Positions 10,359 to 22,571 of a DNA stretch of 64,000 bases are shown here, piece by piece. A model generated the notes under the pieces. The model was not told where the DNA came from. It did no database searches and saw only the letters and a program-made list of their open reading frames with translations. Each line of letters opens with the position of its first letter. Within the stretch, counting starts at the first letter, position 1. This stretch comes from Ophiosphaerella korrae. Its lineage: Eukaryota > Ascomycota > Dothideomycetes > Pleosporales > Phaeosphaeriaceae. Both the position numbers and the translations under genes were made by a program. Location of the stretch: contig JALNQF010000027.1 in the NCBI GenBank assembly GCA_028456385.1, positions 306,633 through 370,632 on the forward strand. The letters run 5' to 3'.

Positions 10359-11444
10359 TCACACACACGCACCCTTCCCCCCAATCACACCCCCCCTAAC
10401 AACACCGTCCCACCCCCCCTCCACCCCGCCCACAAACCCCCCAACATCAACCCCCCTCTCGCCCAAAACCCACTCCAGCGTCTCCCCCCATGTCTCACCA
10501 TTATTCTCAAACCAGTCGCCCAGCGACGCGACAAAGCGCTGCACCATGCCCTTGAGCGGCGCGTTCTCGCTCAGCCACATAATCTGCTCGGGATCCATTT
10601 TCAACATGTCCTGCACAACGTAATAATGCGGGATGTCGTCGCCCCAGCCCTCGGCACCAAGGTCGTGGGCAGGGAGCAGGGAGAATTTGGAGGGGGTGTT
10701 GCGGAAGTGGAAGTGGGAGGCAAGGGTTGTGGTGGTGGAGGAGGAGGGAGCAGCGAAGGGGTTGTGAGAGTGGGTGGGGGCAGGGGGCGGGTAGTTGAGG
10801 TGGATGTTGAAGAGGAGGGGGTGATCGGAGTCTGGGTATCGTTTTTTGAATTTGCGGGCAATGGTGCCGTTGGAGGGGCAGATGGAGTGGACGACGTCGC
10901 GGATGATGGCGTTGACGTCTGCGATTTCGGCGAGCTCTGCGGCGTTCCAGTTGTGCAGGAGGGCGGCGCGCTTTTGGATGGTGGGCTTTGTGCGGCGGAG
11001 TTCGCGCGGGTGGTCGCGGTTGTGGAAGGCGCGGGAGTAGAGCCAGGAGCGGTAGAGGGCCCTCCTGAGGCGGTACCGTTCGTCGGTGGTGAGGAGGCGC
11101 CGGCTCTCGTAGTTGTATTTCCACTTTTTGAATGGATACATGTCACACCATTTTTCTGCTACCCGGCCATGGTGGAGGATTTGTTTGAGTAAGGCAGTTG
11201 AAAATGGAACATTGCGGATAATGTGGGCTGGTTGGCTGGCGTTGTGGGTGAGGAGCTGAGTGAGGTCTTGAAGTGGTCCCAGCTGGGTTTCCGCAGCGTG
11301 CTCAAGGATAGCAAGCCGCTGGGAGGAGTTGTAGATCTTGCGGAAACGGCCGCAGGCAGACGATAAGGCGAGGACGTCGGCAATTGTATTACATGAAAAG
11401 AACACCTGGATCACCAGTTCCGTGGCCAGGTCTTCGAACAGCAT
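10359..11444 (-). CDS. F-box-like protein
   Basis: A single-exon frame of 361 residues on the minus strand. The N-terminus MLFEDLATELVIQVFFSC followed by DVLALSSACGRFRKIYNSS matches the F-box pattern (two short helices with Leu, then a conserved Leu-Ser-x-Cys). F-box proteins recruit substrates to SCF ubiquitin ligases through Skp1. The middle is charged and helical (RRALYRSWLYSRAFHNR), with a proline/serine/threonine-rich insert near residues 220-245. The C-terminus is glycine-rich and encoded by low-complexity DNA (10359-10460), so the last 30 residues may vary between strains. No substrate domain (WD40 or LRR) is visible. It stands alone, with its start next to an upstream gap shared with the broken gene at 12020. 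Confidence 0.75.
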   Translation of the reverse strand: MLFEDLATELVIQVFFSCNTIADVLALSSACGRFRKIYNSSQRLAILEHAAETQLGPLQDLTQLLTHNASQPAHIIRNVPFSTALLKQILHHGRVAEKWCDMYPFKKWKYNYESRRLLTTDERYRLRRALYRSWLYSRAFHNRDHPRELRRTKPTIQKRAALLHNWNAAELAEIADVNAIIRDVVHSICPSNGTIARKFKKRYPDSDHPLLFNIHLNYPPPAPTHSHNPFAAPSSSTTTTLASHFHFRNTPSKFSLLPAHDLGAEGWGDDIPHYYVVQDMLKMDPEQIMWLSENAPLKGMVQRFVASLGDWFENNGETWGETLEWVLGERGVDVGGFVGGVEGGWDGVVRGGVIGGKGACV

Positions 11445-12019
11445 CTTGGCGGGCTGAGAAATGAAGTAGCGAAATGAATAAGGTAAAAGCTGGGAAAGTA
11501 GTAATCAGTATATGGCTCCATTTCAAAGATAGGACGTAGCTCACCAAAATGTCAATTTAGCTGATAAAATAACTCGATTCTTTCGAGCCTCAATCGAGCT
11601 TCAGACGAAGCGACAACGTCCTCTCTACGGGAGAATCTACTCCCCTCTCCACTCTCTTCGTAAGAACCGCGGTGCAAAGCTGAAAAACCTCACACCGAAA
11701 AATATTCCAAAGTTTAAATAATTCGGACCCCTCCGTTGGGGCTATAAGCAGGAATTTCGAACACTTCAGAGAACATGATTGCACTATTTGCACGTCCAAA
11801 GGGACCGTCTGCTGCGGTACTTGTCATGGCTGTTGTTTGGGAAGAGAAGAAGGAGAAGGAGTCGACGCTCGCTTGGATGATAAATACCGCCAAGCCGTCC
11901 CGGATTAGGCGGCCAATCGGCGGCCCTTGCGCTCCTCCTGGCGTAACGTGTGCAGTGCAGGCAGACACAAAGTTATGTACACATCGTCGTCCGTCTGAGA
12001 TATTTCGTATGATTCAAAT
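11445..12019. other. Divergent intergenic region
   Basis: It separates the minus-strand F-box gene from the plus-strand broken gene. Open frames of 69-100 codons on both strands are not protein-like. No defined promoter motif was identified. Confidence 0.4.
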
Positions 12020-12381
12020 ATGCTGGATTCAACACTGCCTCCGCTCCTCCGCCTCCCCGTCGAGCTCCGCCGGCTGATATACAGCCTCGTCCTCCCGCAC
12101 ACCATCCCCGCGCCCGTCACTTTCTCCGTGTCCGCCTTCATCTCCACGCCCGCTCCTATCTAGCACCGTGGCACCACATCCACCCTGGTCGCCAACCGGC
12201 AAATCCACGACGAAGCGGCGACCATGCTCTATGGCGAAAACACCTTCGCGCTCGACGTATTCTTCGATTTGGTGCTTTTCCGGTATCAGTGGCGCACGGC
12301 ATACGGGCTGACGCCTAGCCGCTCATATGTATTTCCCGAGCACTTTGCACAGCACAATGTGGTGCGCATGGCGCGGTTTGT

Positions 12382-12416
<35 letters not shown>

Positions 12417-12676
12417 AGACTGTGGACGATCATACGGGGAGGTTCAAGTATAATTGTGAGGGCAAGGGATTGGCGGTTGGGGTTCGGGGGAAGGTAAGGG
12501 AGCTAGTGGGGGAGTTGGAGAGGGTGGTGGCGTTGCAGAGTGTGAAGCTGTGTTGGATTGATGGTGGGGCACCGGCCGTGTGGGCTGGGGCGAGCTATGC
12601 TTTGGCACAATCGGTCTTTGAGCCCTTTAAAGCGTTATGCAATGTGAGGGAAGTGAGGTTTAGTGGGGGTGAATGA
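12020..12676 (+). pseudogene. 2EXR/F-box-like hypothetical with one premature stop
   Basis: From the ATG at 12020 the frame reads MLDSTLPPLLRLPVELRRLI, a typical LP-x-ELR-x-x-IY start of fungal 2EXR/F-box-like proteins. It meets a TAG at 12161-12163 (ATC TAG CAC) and then continues open to 12676, including the expected motif LVANRQIHDEAATMLYGENT. One CAG-to-TAG change explains the break. A (GT)n run at 12382-12414 encodes alternating Val-Cys and keeps the frame. Without the stop it would be a 218-residue protein. It may be a recent pseudogene, a strain-specific null, or a readthrough case. Confidence 0.6.
12382..12414 (+). repeat. (GT)n microsatellite inside a reading frame
   Basis: Sixteen to seventeen GT units. 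In the frame of the surrounding pseudogene they encode Val-Cys repeats. Length change by one unit would shift the frame. Confidence 0.9.
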
Positions 12677-12859
12677 GGAATATGCTGAGGAATTGAGGAG
12701 GAGCATGATGACCCGGAGAGATATGTTTCTTGAAGGTGGATTTGTATTTGGGTATACTGCCCATTACCCGTGTGGATGCTGATGATGCCATGACCATGCG
12801 CCGAAACCGAGATAACATGCAGCCTTTGAACGCCATGCTTTTATTGTCGCGAGGGAAGT

Positions 12860-13980
12860 CTAAGCAAACAGTACGTGGTCGCTGAGGGGATCTTTTTCTT
12901 TCTTTCGCCCACCATGCGACGTGAGTCCCAGGTCTCCGCGCTTGACTCTTGTATCCCTCGCTGCTTCTGCCCTTCTGTTGAATCGGCCGGCCTTGGATTG
13001 TCGCAGATCCGAGCGAATCTGGTTGGGAGACACGAACTCCTTGTTCTCGTAGATAATGGGGCCTCCAAAGCCGGATTCTTGGATGACAATGGGGGTGAGC
13101 ACGAACCGTGGGCCAATCTCGACCAGGCTGACGTTGAAATCTGTCTTGCCCTTTTTCTTAGGGGCGGGGTCAACGTCCATCTCCTCTCCACCAGTATCCT
13201 TCTTTCCTGGCTCCGATTCGTTGATTTGGTAGACGCGGATCCAAATTTTGCCGTCTGCGACTGTGAATCCCATGACATGATCGACAAATGGCTTGACCTT
13301 CCTGCTCGTCTTGGGCACGCCGAAGATTTGGGTGAAAAGCTCTTTGATGACGCGGAGATGCGCCTGCTTGTCGAATGCTGCATCGAAGGAGAGAATCGGC
13401 CGTGATCCCTTGAGGCAGTTGCCGATAAAGTTGAGTTCTTCCATGGTGTGCAGATTCTGGAGGTGCATTTTGACGGTGGGGCCATTGGGGGGCTTGGACA
13501 TCCAGCAGTAGAGATCCTTGCCTTTGCGGGCTTCAAAGAAGAGGATGTTGTTGCAGTTGTAGAGTTCTATGTATGTTAGCACGTGCTTTGGGAAAATTGC
13601 ATATTTGGAATTGTAGCGCTAGAACACATGTTGCAAGGAAAGCACATCCGGAGAATGCGGTTCTTACCGGCCAATTCGTTCAGCTGGTAGAGCTTCGTTT
13701 TGGTGTCGAGTTTGGCCTCTTTCCGGCTGTGTGGCCTGGTTTGATTAGCAGCCACCCCTCAGGTTTCTGGACGGCGACCCACATCAGCGAATACAGGTCT
13801 TGCAGCAGATGGCGATGTCGAAAGGTGACGCCTCGCGAACTCTACCATGTGATCAGCACGCGCGCATTGCGTCGCAAGAGAGAAAAGTACCAGGATGAGG
13901 ACGCGCTGCTTATTCTTCTTCTCGCCGGCTTCTTTGCCATGGCTGTCTGAGCCCGACAGGGTCTTGTAGACGGCAGCCAT
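12860..13980 (-). CDS. BRX1: Ribosome biogenesis protein BRX1
   Basis: Four exons on the minus strand: 13980-13891, 13841-13783, 13735-13668 and 13566-12860, giving 307 residues. Introns are 49, 47 and 101 bp with GT-AG ends. The junctions restore the family sequence: QRVLIL then SSRGVTFRHRHLLQDL, SLM then PHSRKEAKLDTKTKLYQLNE, and LAELYNCNNILFFEARKGKD. The Brix-domain core SKPPNGPTVKMHLQNLHTME and ELNFIGNCLKGSRPILSFD follows. A lysine-rich acidic linker near residue 215 and a basic C-terminus (HGGRKKEKD) are present. BRX1 acts in the nucleolus in 60S subunit assembly with Ebp2 and other factors (family knowledge). It is divergently arranged with INO80 across about 1.07 kb. Confidence in identity is very high. 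Confidence 0.95.
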
Positions 13981-15049
13981 TGCAGATCAAGTCGTTGTCG
14001 TTGTGCTGGCCGGGGCTGTCGCGCTCAAAAAAAGGTGGCCAGCATTTTTGGCACATTTGATGCCAAGGCGTCTAGCGTGATGGGCTGCACGGCGTTGGGG
14101 CCAGCATGCGCCACGGCAGCGGCAGACATGGGTGGACCGCCCCGCCACCGCCGTCGTCGATTGGGCTGCAGCCAGGAGAATTGACTGCTTGCCTGTCCGT
14201 CTGCCTGTCCGCTGCCTGTCCGCTGCCTGTTCCCGGCCGTCCCTCTGTGCTTGCTCGCTGCCGAGGCGTGGGAGCTTCGGCTAATCTGACCACCACCTGC
14301 TCAACCCATCGCCTCTTTGGGCGCCGACCATGCTCGATGCAGCGTCTGCCTTTGCATGCAGATGGCAGACTCTTGCCATGGGAGAGGCCGGCATGCAGCG
14401 AGGGCGATTGTGGGCGCGGTGCACAGCAAACCAGAGGCGGCTGCAACTGCACCGGGCCGGCAGGGTGGATGCAGGCGATTGGCTGCAACGCCGGCGCGAG
14501 GATGCTTCGACTTGCGAGAGAACGGTGCAGGCTCTCTCAAGCGGGTTGAAAGACAGCACGCGGCAGGCAGAGGCGATGGGGCCCCGCGAGACCGAGGGCG
14601 CAGGCACCGCGCGACGATGCATTCATGGGCTGGCTGGGCCATCTTCTGCTGTTGATCGTCTCTGCCACGCAGGCCGGCCGTGGTGCGACCGGGCCCTGAT
14701 ATCCAACCTCAGCATCGCGGCCTTTGCGGTCGACGACGAGGAGACTGCCGTGGCCGCACTAGGCACGAGCTGACCGACCAAGCCCTTCCCTGTGTGCAAG
14801 TGCAGTGTGATGTCCAGACTCCAGACCGACGACGTGCTCCCCACCAGCCAGCCCATCGCCGTCCTCGCCCGCGTCTGCTCGCACTGCCCGTCTGCGCCCG
14901 TCTGCGCCATCGCCCTGGTGTTGCTGCTGCCGTCGCTGCTGCTGCCGGCGCCGCCGCACACCAGCACCAGCAGCCCCCAATTGCCTGTCTGCCCTCGCGC
15001 CGGCCCATGGCATAGAGCACCACGGCCATAGCCAGTGTGTCGCGGCGCC
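13981..15049. other. Divergent BRX1/INO80 intergenic region
   Basis: About 1.07 kb of G/C-rich DNA between two divergent start codons. A CT-rich imperfect repeat (ctgcctgtccg words) lies at 14189-14235. Several long overlapping open frames on both strands (up to about 200 codons) reflect high G/C and lack protein-like features. It probably contains both promoters and INO80 5' leader sequence. Confidence 0.5.
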
Positions 15050-18000
15050 ATGTTCCGCGACCCGGTCCTGCCGCGCCCGGTCGACGACGAGGGCGAGAGA
15101 GTGCACCAAGGGGAGCAGGCTTACCGTGGGCCCCAATCGCCAACACAAACACATGGCCGACCACATCCCCATCCACATCCACCACTCCCACTGCACTCGC
15201 CTGCCGCCGCCGCGCCCCTCGACCAGCACCACCAGCACCACCCCCATCCACACCACCGCCCACCACCCTCGCCCATCACTACCGAGCTGCCGCCCATCAG
15301 CACGGCCCTTTATTCTCGCGACAGCGCCGCGTCCAAGTACTACGACCCGACCTCTGACCATGGAGACGGCGGCTTGCTAAGGGACACGGCGCGTTACGAC
15401 ACCCACTATCCGGTACTTGCCCGTCCCTTTCCTTCTTGTCCATCACGCCCCCAGCCCCATCCCCCCATCCCCCCATCATCACACGCACCATCGCTCCCGT
15501 CGCTGCAACTTTTCTGTGCTGGATGCCGAGCTAACCCTTCTCCCCCCCTCGCCAGACCTACCATTCGCCCATCGCCAGCTCGTACGCGCATCAATCGCCG
15601 CTGCAGCGACCGCGCTCGCAACACCACCACGCGCCTGCCATGGAGGCCATGTCGCACTCCCCCGTCTCGCCCTCGGTCTACCCGTTCATGAACCGTGGCG
15701 CCGTGCAGCCTCCTCCCCCCCCAAACTATGCGAGGCGGCCATCTCTCAAGGACGAGGTGAGTGAAGCTGCACTGCACCTCCTGCACACTGGACGCGCCTT
15801 TGCTCACTGACCTTAGGCACCGCCGCCGCCGCCGACGCGCGCCGACCCCATGTCCCTGTCCAGCATAATGTCGTCTGGCAACGACAACGAGCCCCCCTCC
15901 AAGGCCCAGCAACTGCCATCCCTCAACGCCGACCACCACCCCTTGTCCAAGCCGCTGCTCAACCCGCTCTTTGTCAAGCAGGAGCCCATGCCGTCGCCCG
16001 CCCCGGCCGACCTACCGCCACAAGGCAATGGCATCCTCCATCGCGCATACGAGCCGGTGCTGCACGTCCAAGACCCAACCGCTCCTAGCCACTTTGCAAT
16101 GCCTCGCGAGCTACCTGTGCCAGACGAGGCTGCGGTCGAGGCTGCCCTTGCCGACATCGAGACAAAGCAAATGGGCGAGCTCCAGGGCCAAGGCCCTCTT
16201 GACGAGTTTGAGGACTGGAAACAGCGCAGCCTGAAGCGCAGCCTAGAGGTCATCAGTGGTGAGACTACGAAGCGCAAGGTAAGTTCCAGATGTGTGGTTA
16301 CACTTAACAACCCACGCTAACGAGATCAGCGACGACGTACAGTCACCCTCACCCGCTACCACGATGGCCTCGCTGCCAACCGCGACTACGCGAAACACTG
16401 CTACAACCAGGAACACGAAGGCGACGCCTGGCAACAGGTGCAAAGCCAGGAGATTGCAGAAGAGAAGGAGCGCAAGAAAGATATGCAACGCAAGCGGAGG
16501 CGGGAAAAGACCATTCAGAACGAAGAGGCTAAGCGCGCTGAAGCTCTGGCAAAGGCAGGACAGGCTGAGAATGAGGAGGAGAAGGAGCGTCACCTTGCTG
16601 CAGCACAGAAGGCTGAACGCAAAGCCAAGAATACCAGCCAGCTTCTCCAGGGCAATGCCCCTAGTAAGGACATCCGGGAAGTTACACCCCATGGACCGAA
16701 CCTTGAAGGCGGCACCATGAGTTCTTTCCAGGCCTCTGATGATCTTGGTACTGGCGGAAAGCGGAAGAATCGCGGAAATGGACGTCTTAAGAAGAGCAAG
16801 GAGCAGAAACAAGCCGAGAAGGATGCTGCTGCCGCGGGACAAGCCGCTATTGATCGAGGCGATGATCTGCCCACCATTGCACCACGAGAAGAAGCCCGCT
16901 TGGGATCGCTACGAGACCGCAGTCACACTGAAGAGTTGGGCACCGGCTTCTTAACATCGCATGACTCGTCTGCGTATCGCAACCTCTACGCCCAAATTAT
17001 CAAGGATCTTGCCCGGAAGGACGTTCCAAAGGTGGTTCGCATCAAGGAAAATTCACTCTCCACCAAACAATCAAACCTCCGCAAGACGGCTCAGCTGGCT
17101 GGAAAGGAGGCTCGACGATGGCAGATGCGCACCAACAAAAACCAGAAGGATACCCAGGCCAGAGCCAAGCGAGGTATGCGTGAGATGACTGCCTTCTGGA
17201 AGAGGAACGAGCGTGATGAGCGTGAGTCACGCAAGAACGCAGAGCGACAAGAGCTGGAGAATGCAAAGAAGGTCGAAGCCGAGCGAGAAGCTAATCGGCA
17301 AAAGCGAAAGCTCAACTTCCTCATCTCCCAGACTGAGCTCTACTCCCATTTCATCGGCAAAAAGGCTAGAACAGCAGAGATCGAGAGGTCAACAGACGAT
17401 GCCGAGACCGCAGCAAGTGCGCCCGCTGAGGAGAATGAGTCATCAATCGATGTCAGTGGCCTTGATCCAAATGGCAGACCCAGTGCAAAGGTCACCAACT
17501 TTGAGGACCTCGACTTTGACAATGAGGATGAGAGTGGCCTCCAGGCCGCCGCTATGGCCAATGCTCAACATGCTATCCAAGAGGCCCAAGACCGGGCCCG
17601 TGCTTTCAACAATACCGGCGATCAAGAGGATGACGGCGAGCTGAACTTCCAGAACCCATCTGGCCTGCAGAACAAGGAAGATTGGATCCCTCAACCCAAG
17701 CTACTAAGCTGCACGCTGAAAGAGTACCAGCTCAAGGGTCTCAACTGGCTGGTAAACCTGTACGAGCAGGGTATCAACGGTATCCTTGCCGACGAGATGG
17801 GTCTCGGAAAGACGGTCCAATCGATCTCGGTCATGGCATATCTTGCTGAGCGGTACAATATTTGGGGACCGTTCCTGGTCATTGCGCCAGCATCAACACT
17901 CCACAACTGGCAACAAGAAATTGCACGCTTCGTACCCGACCTGAATGTCATCCCTTACTGGGGTACTGCAAAGGATCGAAAGGTCTTGCGCAAGTTATGG

Positions 18001-20329
18001 GATCGAAAACACGTTACATATACCCGAGACTCGCCATTCCACGTTGTGGTTTCGTCCTATCAATTGGTCGTTCAAGATGCGCAATACTTCCAGAAGATGC
18101 GCTGGCAGTACATGATTCTCGACGAAGCACAGGCCATCAAGTCGTCCTCCAGCTCTAGATGGAAGAGCCTGCTGAGCTTCCACTCGCGCAATCGGCTACT
18201 TTTGACCGGTACCCCTATCCAGAACAATATGCAGGAGCTGTGGGCTCTTCTCCATTTCATCATGCCAAGTTTATTTGATTCACACGACGAGTTCAGCGAG
18301 TGGTTTTCCAAGGATATCGAGAGTCACGCACAGAGTAATACGAAGTTGAACGAGGACCAACTGAAGCGACTACACATGATTTTGAAGCCTTTTATGCTGC
18401 GACGTGTCAAGAAGCATGTCCAAAAAGAATTGGGTGACAAGATTGAATTGGACATTTACTGCGACCTCACGTATCGACAGCGAGCCTACTACGCGAATCT
18501 CCGGAACAAGATTAGCATTATGGATCTAATTGAGAAGGCTGTGGGAGACGATCAGGATAGCGCGACGTTGATGAACCTCGTTATGCAGTTCAGGAAGGTC
18601 TGTAACCACCCGGACCTATTTGAGAGAGCCGACACATGGTCGCCATTCTCCTTCGCCTCGTTTGCAGAAACAGCTTCGTTCCTCCGGGAGGGTCAGAACG
18701 TCAACGTCGGATACACCACGCGCAACCTAATCGAGTACTCCATTCCAAGGCTAGTGGGTCGAAATGGCGGTCGCCTTGATATTGCTGGGCCGGAGAACGA
18801 AAAGGCTGGGTTCAAGGGCCGTTATCTCTACAACTTAATGAACGTCTGGAACCCCGACAACATTGAGCGGTCTGCCCGCAGCGATAGTGGGTTCTCTTGG
18901 CTGCGGTTTTCCGACCTTTCAGCGTCCGAGGCGTCGAAGATTGCGAGGAGCGGTTTGTTCCAGCGAGCAATTGACATCAGCAACAAGCCTAGCAAGCTCA
19001 GTGGATACCACATTTTATACGACGGCGACAACGACAAATTCGAGCCAAAGCACTCAATGTTCAATATTGTCGCCCGTAAGGCTCGTGCCCCTCTAGCCGA
19101 CATCACAAGCGAAGGATACATGCACAAGCTGTTGAATATCTCACAAGCTGCATTCGAGGAGACCGGCCTGAATGTCATTGAACCGTGTGCGAAGCCCTCG
19201 GTATTCGCGCCGCCGGTTGAGCTTTACTGTGCCAGCCAGGGCGCTATCGCTGAGAAGCAGCGAGACTTTTTCAATCCTGTCGTTCGCAGTGCTCTCTACG
19301 GCGTGTCAGAGAAGACGGAGCAACATCTGTTGGAAACCAAAGCTGAGAGCATGGCTCTCGTTCCTTGCAACAAACTTCCACCGCCGACAAATGAACGGAC
19401 ACGGTATAACCACATCGAGGCTCCTTCCATGTCTCGCTTTGTAACAGACTCGGGCAAGCTGGCTCGTCTCGACGCACTCCTCAAAGAGCTCAAGGCCAAT
19501 GATCACCGTGTACTACTCTACTTCCAGATGACGAGGATGATTGATCTCATGGAGGAGTACCTGACATACCGAAATTACAAGTACTGCCGCCTGGACGGAT
19601 CCACGAAGCTGGAAGACCGTCGAGACACGGTTGCAGATTTCCAGAGCGACAGATCCATTTTCGTATTCCTTCTATCGACCCGTGCTGGTGGTCTCGGAAT
19701 CAATTTGACATCGGCCGACACGGTCATCTTCTACGATTCTGATTGGAATCCTACTATCGATTCGCAGGCCATGGACCGTGCCCATCGTCTTGGCCAGACG
19801 CGGCAAGTAACAGTATATCGTCTTATCACGCGTGGTACTATTGAAGAACGCATTCGCAAGCGTGCGCTCCAGAAAGAGGAAGTGCAACGCGTGGTCATTT
19901 CTGGAGGCGCCGGAGCAAGCATCGACTTCAACACGCGGTCCCGCGAGAATCGCACCAAAGACATGGCCATGTGGCTCGTGGACGACGAGCAGGCGGCAGA
20001 GATTGAGAAGAAGGAGGCTGAGCTGGCTGAAGCAGAGAAGAACGCGCCGCCAGGCAAGAAGCGCACCAAGAGGAAGCGAGTAGAGGCCAATCTAGAGGAC
20101 ATGTATCACGAGGGTAAGTTGATGATATATCATCTAAGAAGGCAGTCACTAACACAGCACAGGCGAAGGACACTTTGACGAGAGCGCCAAAGTCAGCGGG
20201 GCCGCCACACCCGTGTCCAACATAGAAGGCCCAGTAGGTGCATCTAGCAGCAAGAAGCGCAAAGGTGGACTCAGCAAGAAGGCGAAGACAGCGAAGCAGC
20301 GCCTTGCAGTCGCAGACGGCGAAGTATAA
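15050..20329 (+). CDS. INO80: Chromatin-remodelling ATPase INO80
   Basis: Five exons: 15050-15412, 15556-15756, 15817-16278, 16330-20113 and 20163-20329, giving about 1658 residues. All introns are GT-AG and in phase. The N-terminus is His/Pro-rich and disordered, with [20 protein letters not shown] as seen in fungal INO80. The DBINO region lies near residues 570-690 ([12 protein letters not shown]). The SNF2 ATPase follows: Walker A in [11 protein letters not shown] (Asp830 begins DEMGLGKT), DEAQ at about 940, [39 protein letters not shown], the INO80-specific insertion, and the C-terminal helicase lobe from about 1388 to [15 protein letters not shown] near 1493. The C-terminus is lysine-rich. 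INO80 slides nucleosomes and exchanges H2A.Z in the nucleus. The ATG at 15050 is the first convincing one; an upstream exon cannot be excluded. Confidence 0.95.
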
Positions 20330-20456
20330 CCCAACATGCAAAGCGGCTTTGTAACAACACACCCCCACACAGACCTTTTTCTTCATTTTTAACCCGCGAC
20401 GGAGCATTGCAGGTTGATTTCTCCCCTGGCGATGCTACATGTACACTAGCGGAATA

Positions 20457-20487
<31 letters not shown>

Positions 20488-21446
20488 CCAATTGCGCTAG
20501 GGCTTGTTTTTGGGCGCAGTGTTTTGTCACTATGGAAGCTGTGTGTGAAGCGTGGCGGCTTATGCATAGATGGAGGGCGAAAAGTAGCGAATACAAATCC
20601 GTCATGTTATCTGTATGATGGCTCGTTTTGCACGTGGGGTGAAGTTGGGGATCTGGCAAGTTTACACGACGCGTGAAACGAGGGCCGGGTAGAGCGGAAG
20701 AAACGCTAACTGCAAAGACGATTGGTGATGGATCAGTGTTGCTTGGCTGTTTTGATGCGAGACTGCCTGCGTGCGAATTGCGCCAAGTTCGGGTTACGAA
20801 TGCTGATTGCGCGGCGGAGGGAGTGGGTGCTGTAGGCTAGCACGTGTGCGGCGCTAGACGGTGAGTGGTGAAGGAAGCAAGGGCGAGGGTAAAAGTCAAC
20901 GGGGGGGGGGCACAGCAGTGAGGCCACTTGGCTTGAAAGGGGCCGTGGGCTTCGCTGCCAGCACGCAGATATCTCTAGCTAGATATACAGCGCGAGCGCG
21001 CCGGAGGATTCTCGCGAGAAAATCACGGCATTGATGAGTTGTTGGAGCGCAATCTCACGGCATTTTGCAGGGACTAAAAATAAGATAAAGGTGTGTGTGG
21101 CGCTGGGCCTGCTGTTGATTGGGCGAGCTCGCTCAGCCAGCCTCAGCCCCCCGGCTAACCATCGTACCCAAGTACTAAACTACCCCTTCTCAACCCTTCT
21201 TGGCCCTCGACTTCCCTCCGCTCCCCTTGGACTCTTTCTTCTCCTCCGTCCCACCTCTGCCCGATCCGTCCCTTTTGGTTCTTCTTCGCTTCCTTTTTGG
21301 TGTTGTGTGTGTGTGTGCCGGATTCCGCGCTCCCCCCCTCTCGGTCCCAGACTTCGCTGTCCGCCGTTTTGGCATGAGTGCGTAGCCCGCTCGCTCGCTT
21401 TCTTGTCTTCACATCGTCGCTCGCTACACACAGCACAGTTCACTAA
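20330..21446. other. Intergenic, INO80 3' side and transporter promoter
   Basis: It contains a run of about 28 T at 20460-20487 and ten G near 20901-20910. C/T-rich stretches before 21440 fit a fungal core promoter or 5' leader. No gene is supported; the plus frame at 21031-21987 is Ser/Arg-rich and overlaps the transporter exons. Confidence 0.5.
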
Positions 21447-22571
21447 ATGGGTAAGTTGGCTGTATGGTGTGCATGATGGCCGGCTGAACATGCGCAGTGG
21501 AGAAACGCCCCTCGACCGACGGTCTCGTCGACAACATCGACCCGCGCGAATCCCACGAACTCGAGCTCGAAGAGCTGCCCTATGTCGAGAAGCCGGCTGC
21601 CGAGGCGGCGCCGCTGCCGCTGCGCGAGAAACTGATAACGTGTTTCTGGATTGCGCTCAACACGTTTTCGACGTTGGGGCTGATTTTCCTCAGCAAAAGG
21701 TACCCGAATCTGAGTGCGAGTCCCGGATGAGACGGCTAACCCGCGCAGAGTGTTCAGCGACCCGCAGCTCAAAGCCTGCCAGCTCATGGTTGTTATGTGG
21801 CACTTTACAGCCACCGGCCTCGTCCTCTTCATCTCCACCCTCGGCCCCTTCCGCGCCTTCAAAGCAGTGCGCCTCAACCCGCTGCACATGCTGCCCGTCT
21901 GCGGCTTCTTCGCCGGCTACGTCGTCCTCGGCAACCTCTCGCTCACCTTCAACTCCATCGGCTTCTACCAGCTGTCCAAAGTCATGACGACCCCCACCGT
22001 CGTCCTCATCAACTTCGTCCTCTTCCGCAAACAAGTCACGCGCTACATGCTCGCCGCCATCATCGCCACCTGCATCGGCGTCTCGTTTACCATCAACGAA
22101 ACAGCCAAAACCCAGCTCTTCGGCGTAATTGTGGCCACCCTCGCGTTTTGCTCTACCGCCCTCTACCAGATCTGGATCGGCAAGAAAATCGAAGACTTTG
22201 CCGTCTCCCCCCCACAACTCCTCCTCAACCAGGCCCCCATTTCCGTCTGCCTCCTCATCCCTTTCGTCCCCTTCTTCGACACCATCCCCGACCTCGCACA
22301 GGTCCCGTCTACCATCCTGTGGAGCGCGTGTGCCTCGGGCGTTATGGCCAGCATGTATAATTTGAGCCAGTTTTTGATTATTGGGAGAACGAGCGCGCTC
22401 ACGTTTAATATCGTGTCGCATCTTAAGACGATTCTCATTCTGAGCATTGGCTGGTACAGCGAGGGCAAGATACTGAGTCCGCGCGAGTGGTTTGGCGTCT
22501 TGTTGGCGCTTGGGGGTGGGTGGGTATATAGCCATCTTGCGCTGAAGGCAAAGAAGAATGGCGGCAAGTAA
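21447..22571 (+). CDS. TPT/SLC35-family membrane transporter
   Basis: Three exons: 21447-21450 (a 4-nt exon, ATGG), 21498-21699 and 21749-22571, giving 342 residues. Introns are 47 and 49 bp with GTAAGT and GTACCC donors. The protein begins MVEKRPSTDGLVDNIDPRE, an acidic cytosolic leader, then about ten hydrophobic helices. TPT-family features include TFSTLGLIFLSKRVFSDPQL, NLSLTFNSIGFYQLSKVMTT and PTVVLINFVLF, then SALTFNIVSHLKTILILSIG near the end. The closest group by eye is SLC35E3-like; the substrate cannot be read from sequence. Golgi or ER membrane is likely. Such transporters exchange nucleotide-sugars or phosphorylated sugars. The lysine-rich tail KAKKNGGK could be an ER-retrieval-like signal (inference). 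Confidence 0.88.

Noticed and set aside
10507..11192. Frames of 181-205 codons antisense or out of frame to the F-box gene
   Set aside because: Shadows of the F-box coding sequence with simple Pro/Arg/Gly composition.
14072..15361. Several long overlapping open frames on both strands (111-200 codons) in the BRX1/INO80 gap
   Set aside because: High G/C DNA has few stops by chance; the translations are Arg/Ala/Gly/Pro-rich without domains, and they overlap each other in all frames.
21031..21987. 318-codon plus-strand frame rich in Ser/Arg/Pro
   Set aside because: It overlaps the TPT transporter exons out of frame; the transporter has clear homology features and spliced consistency.
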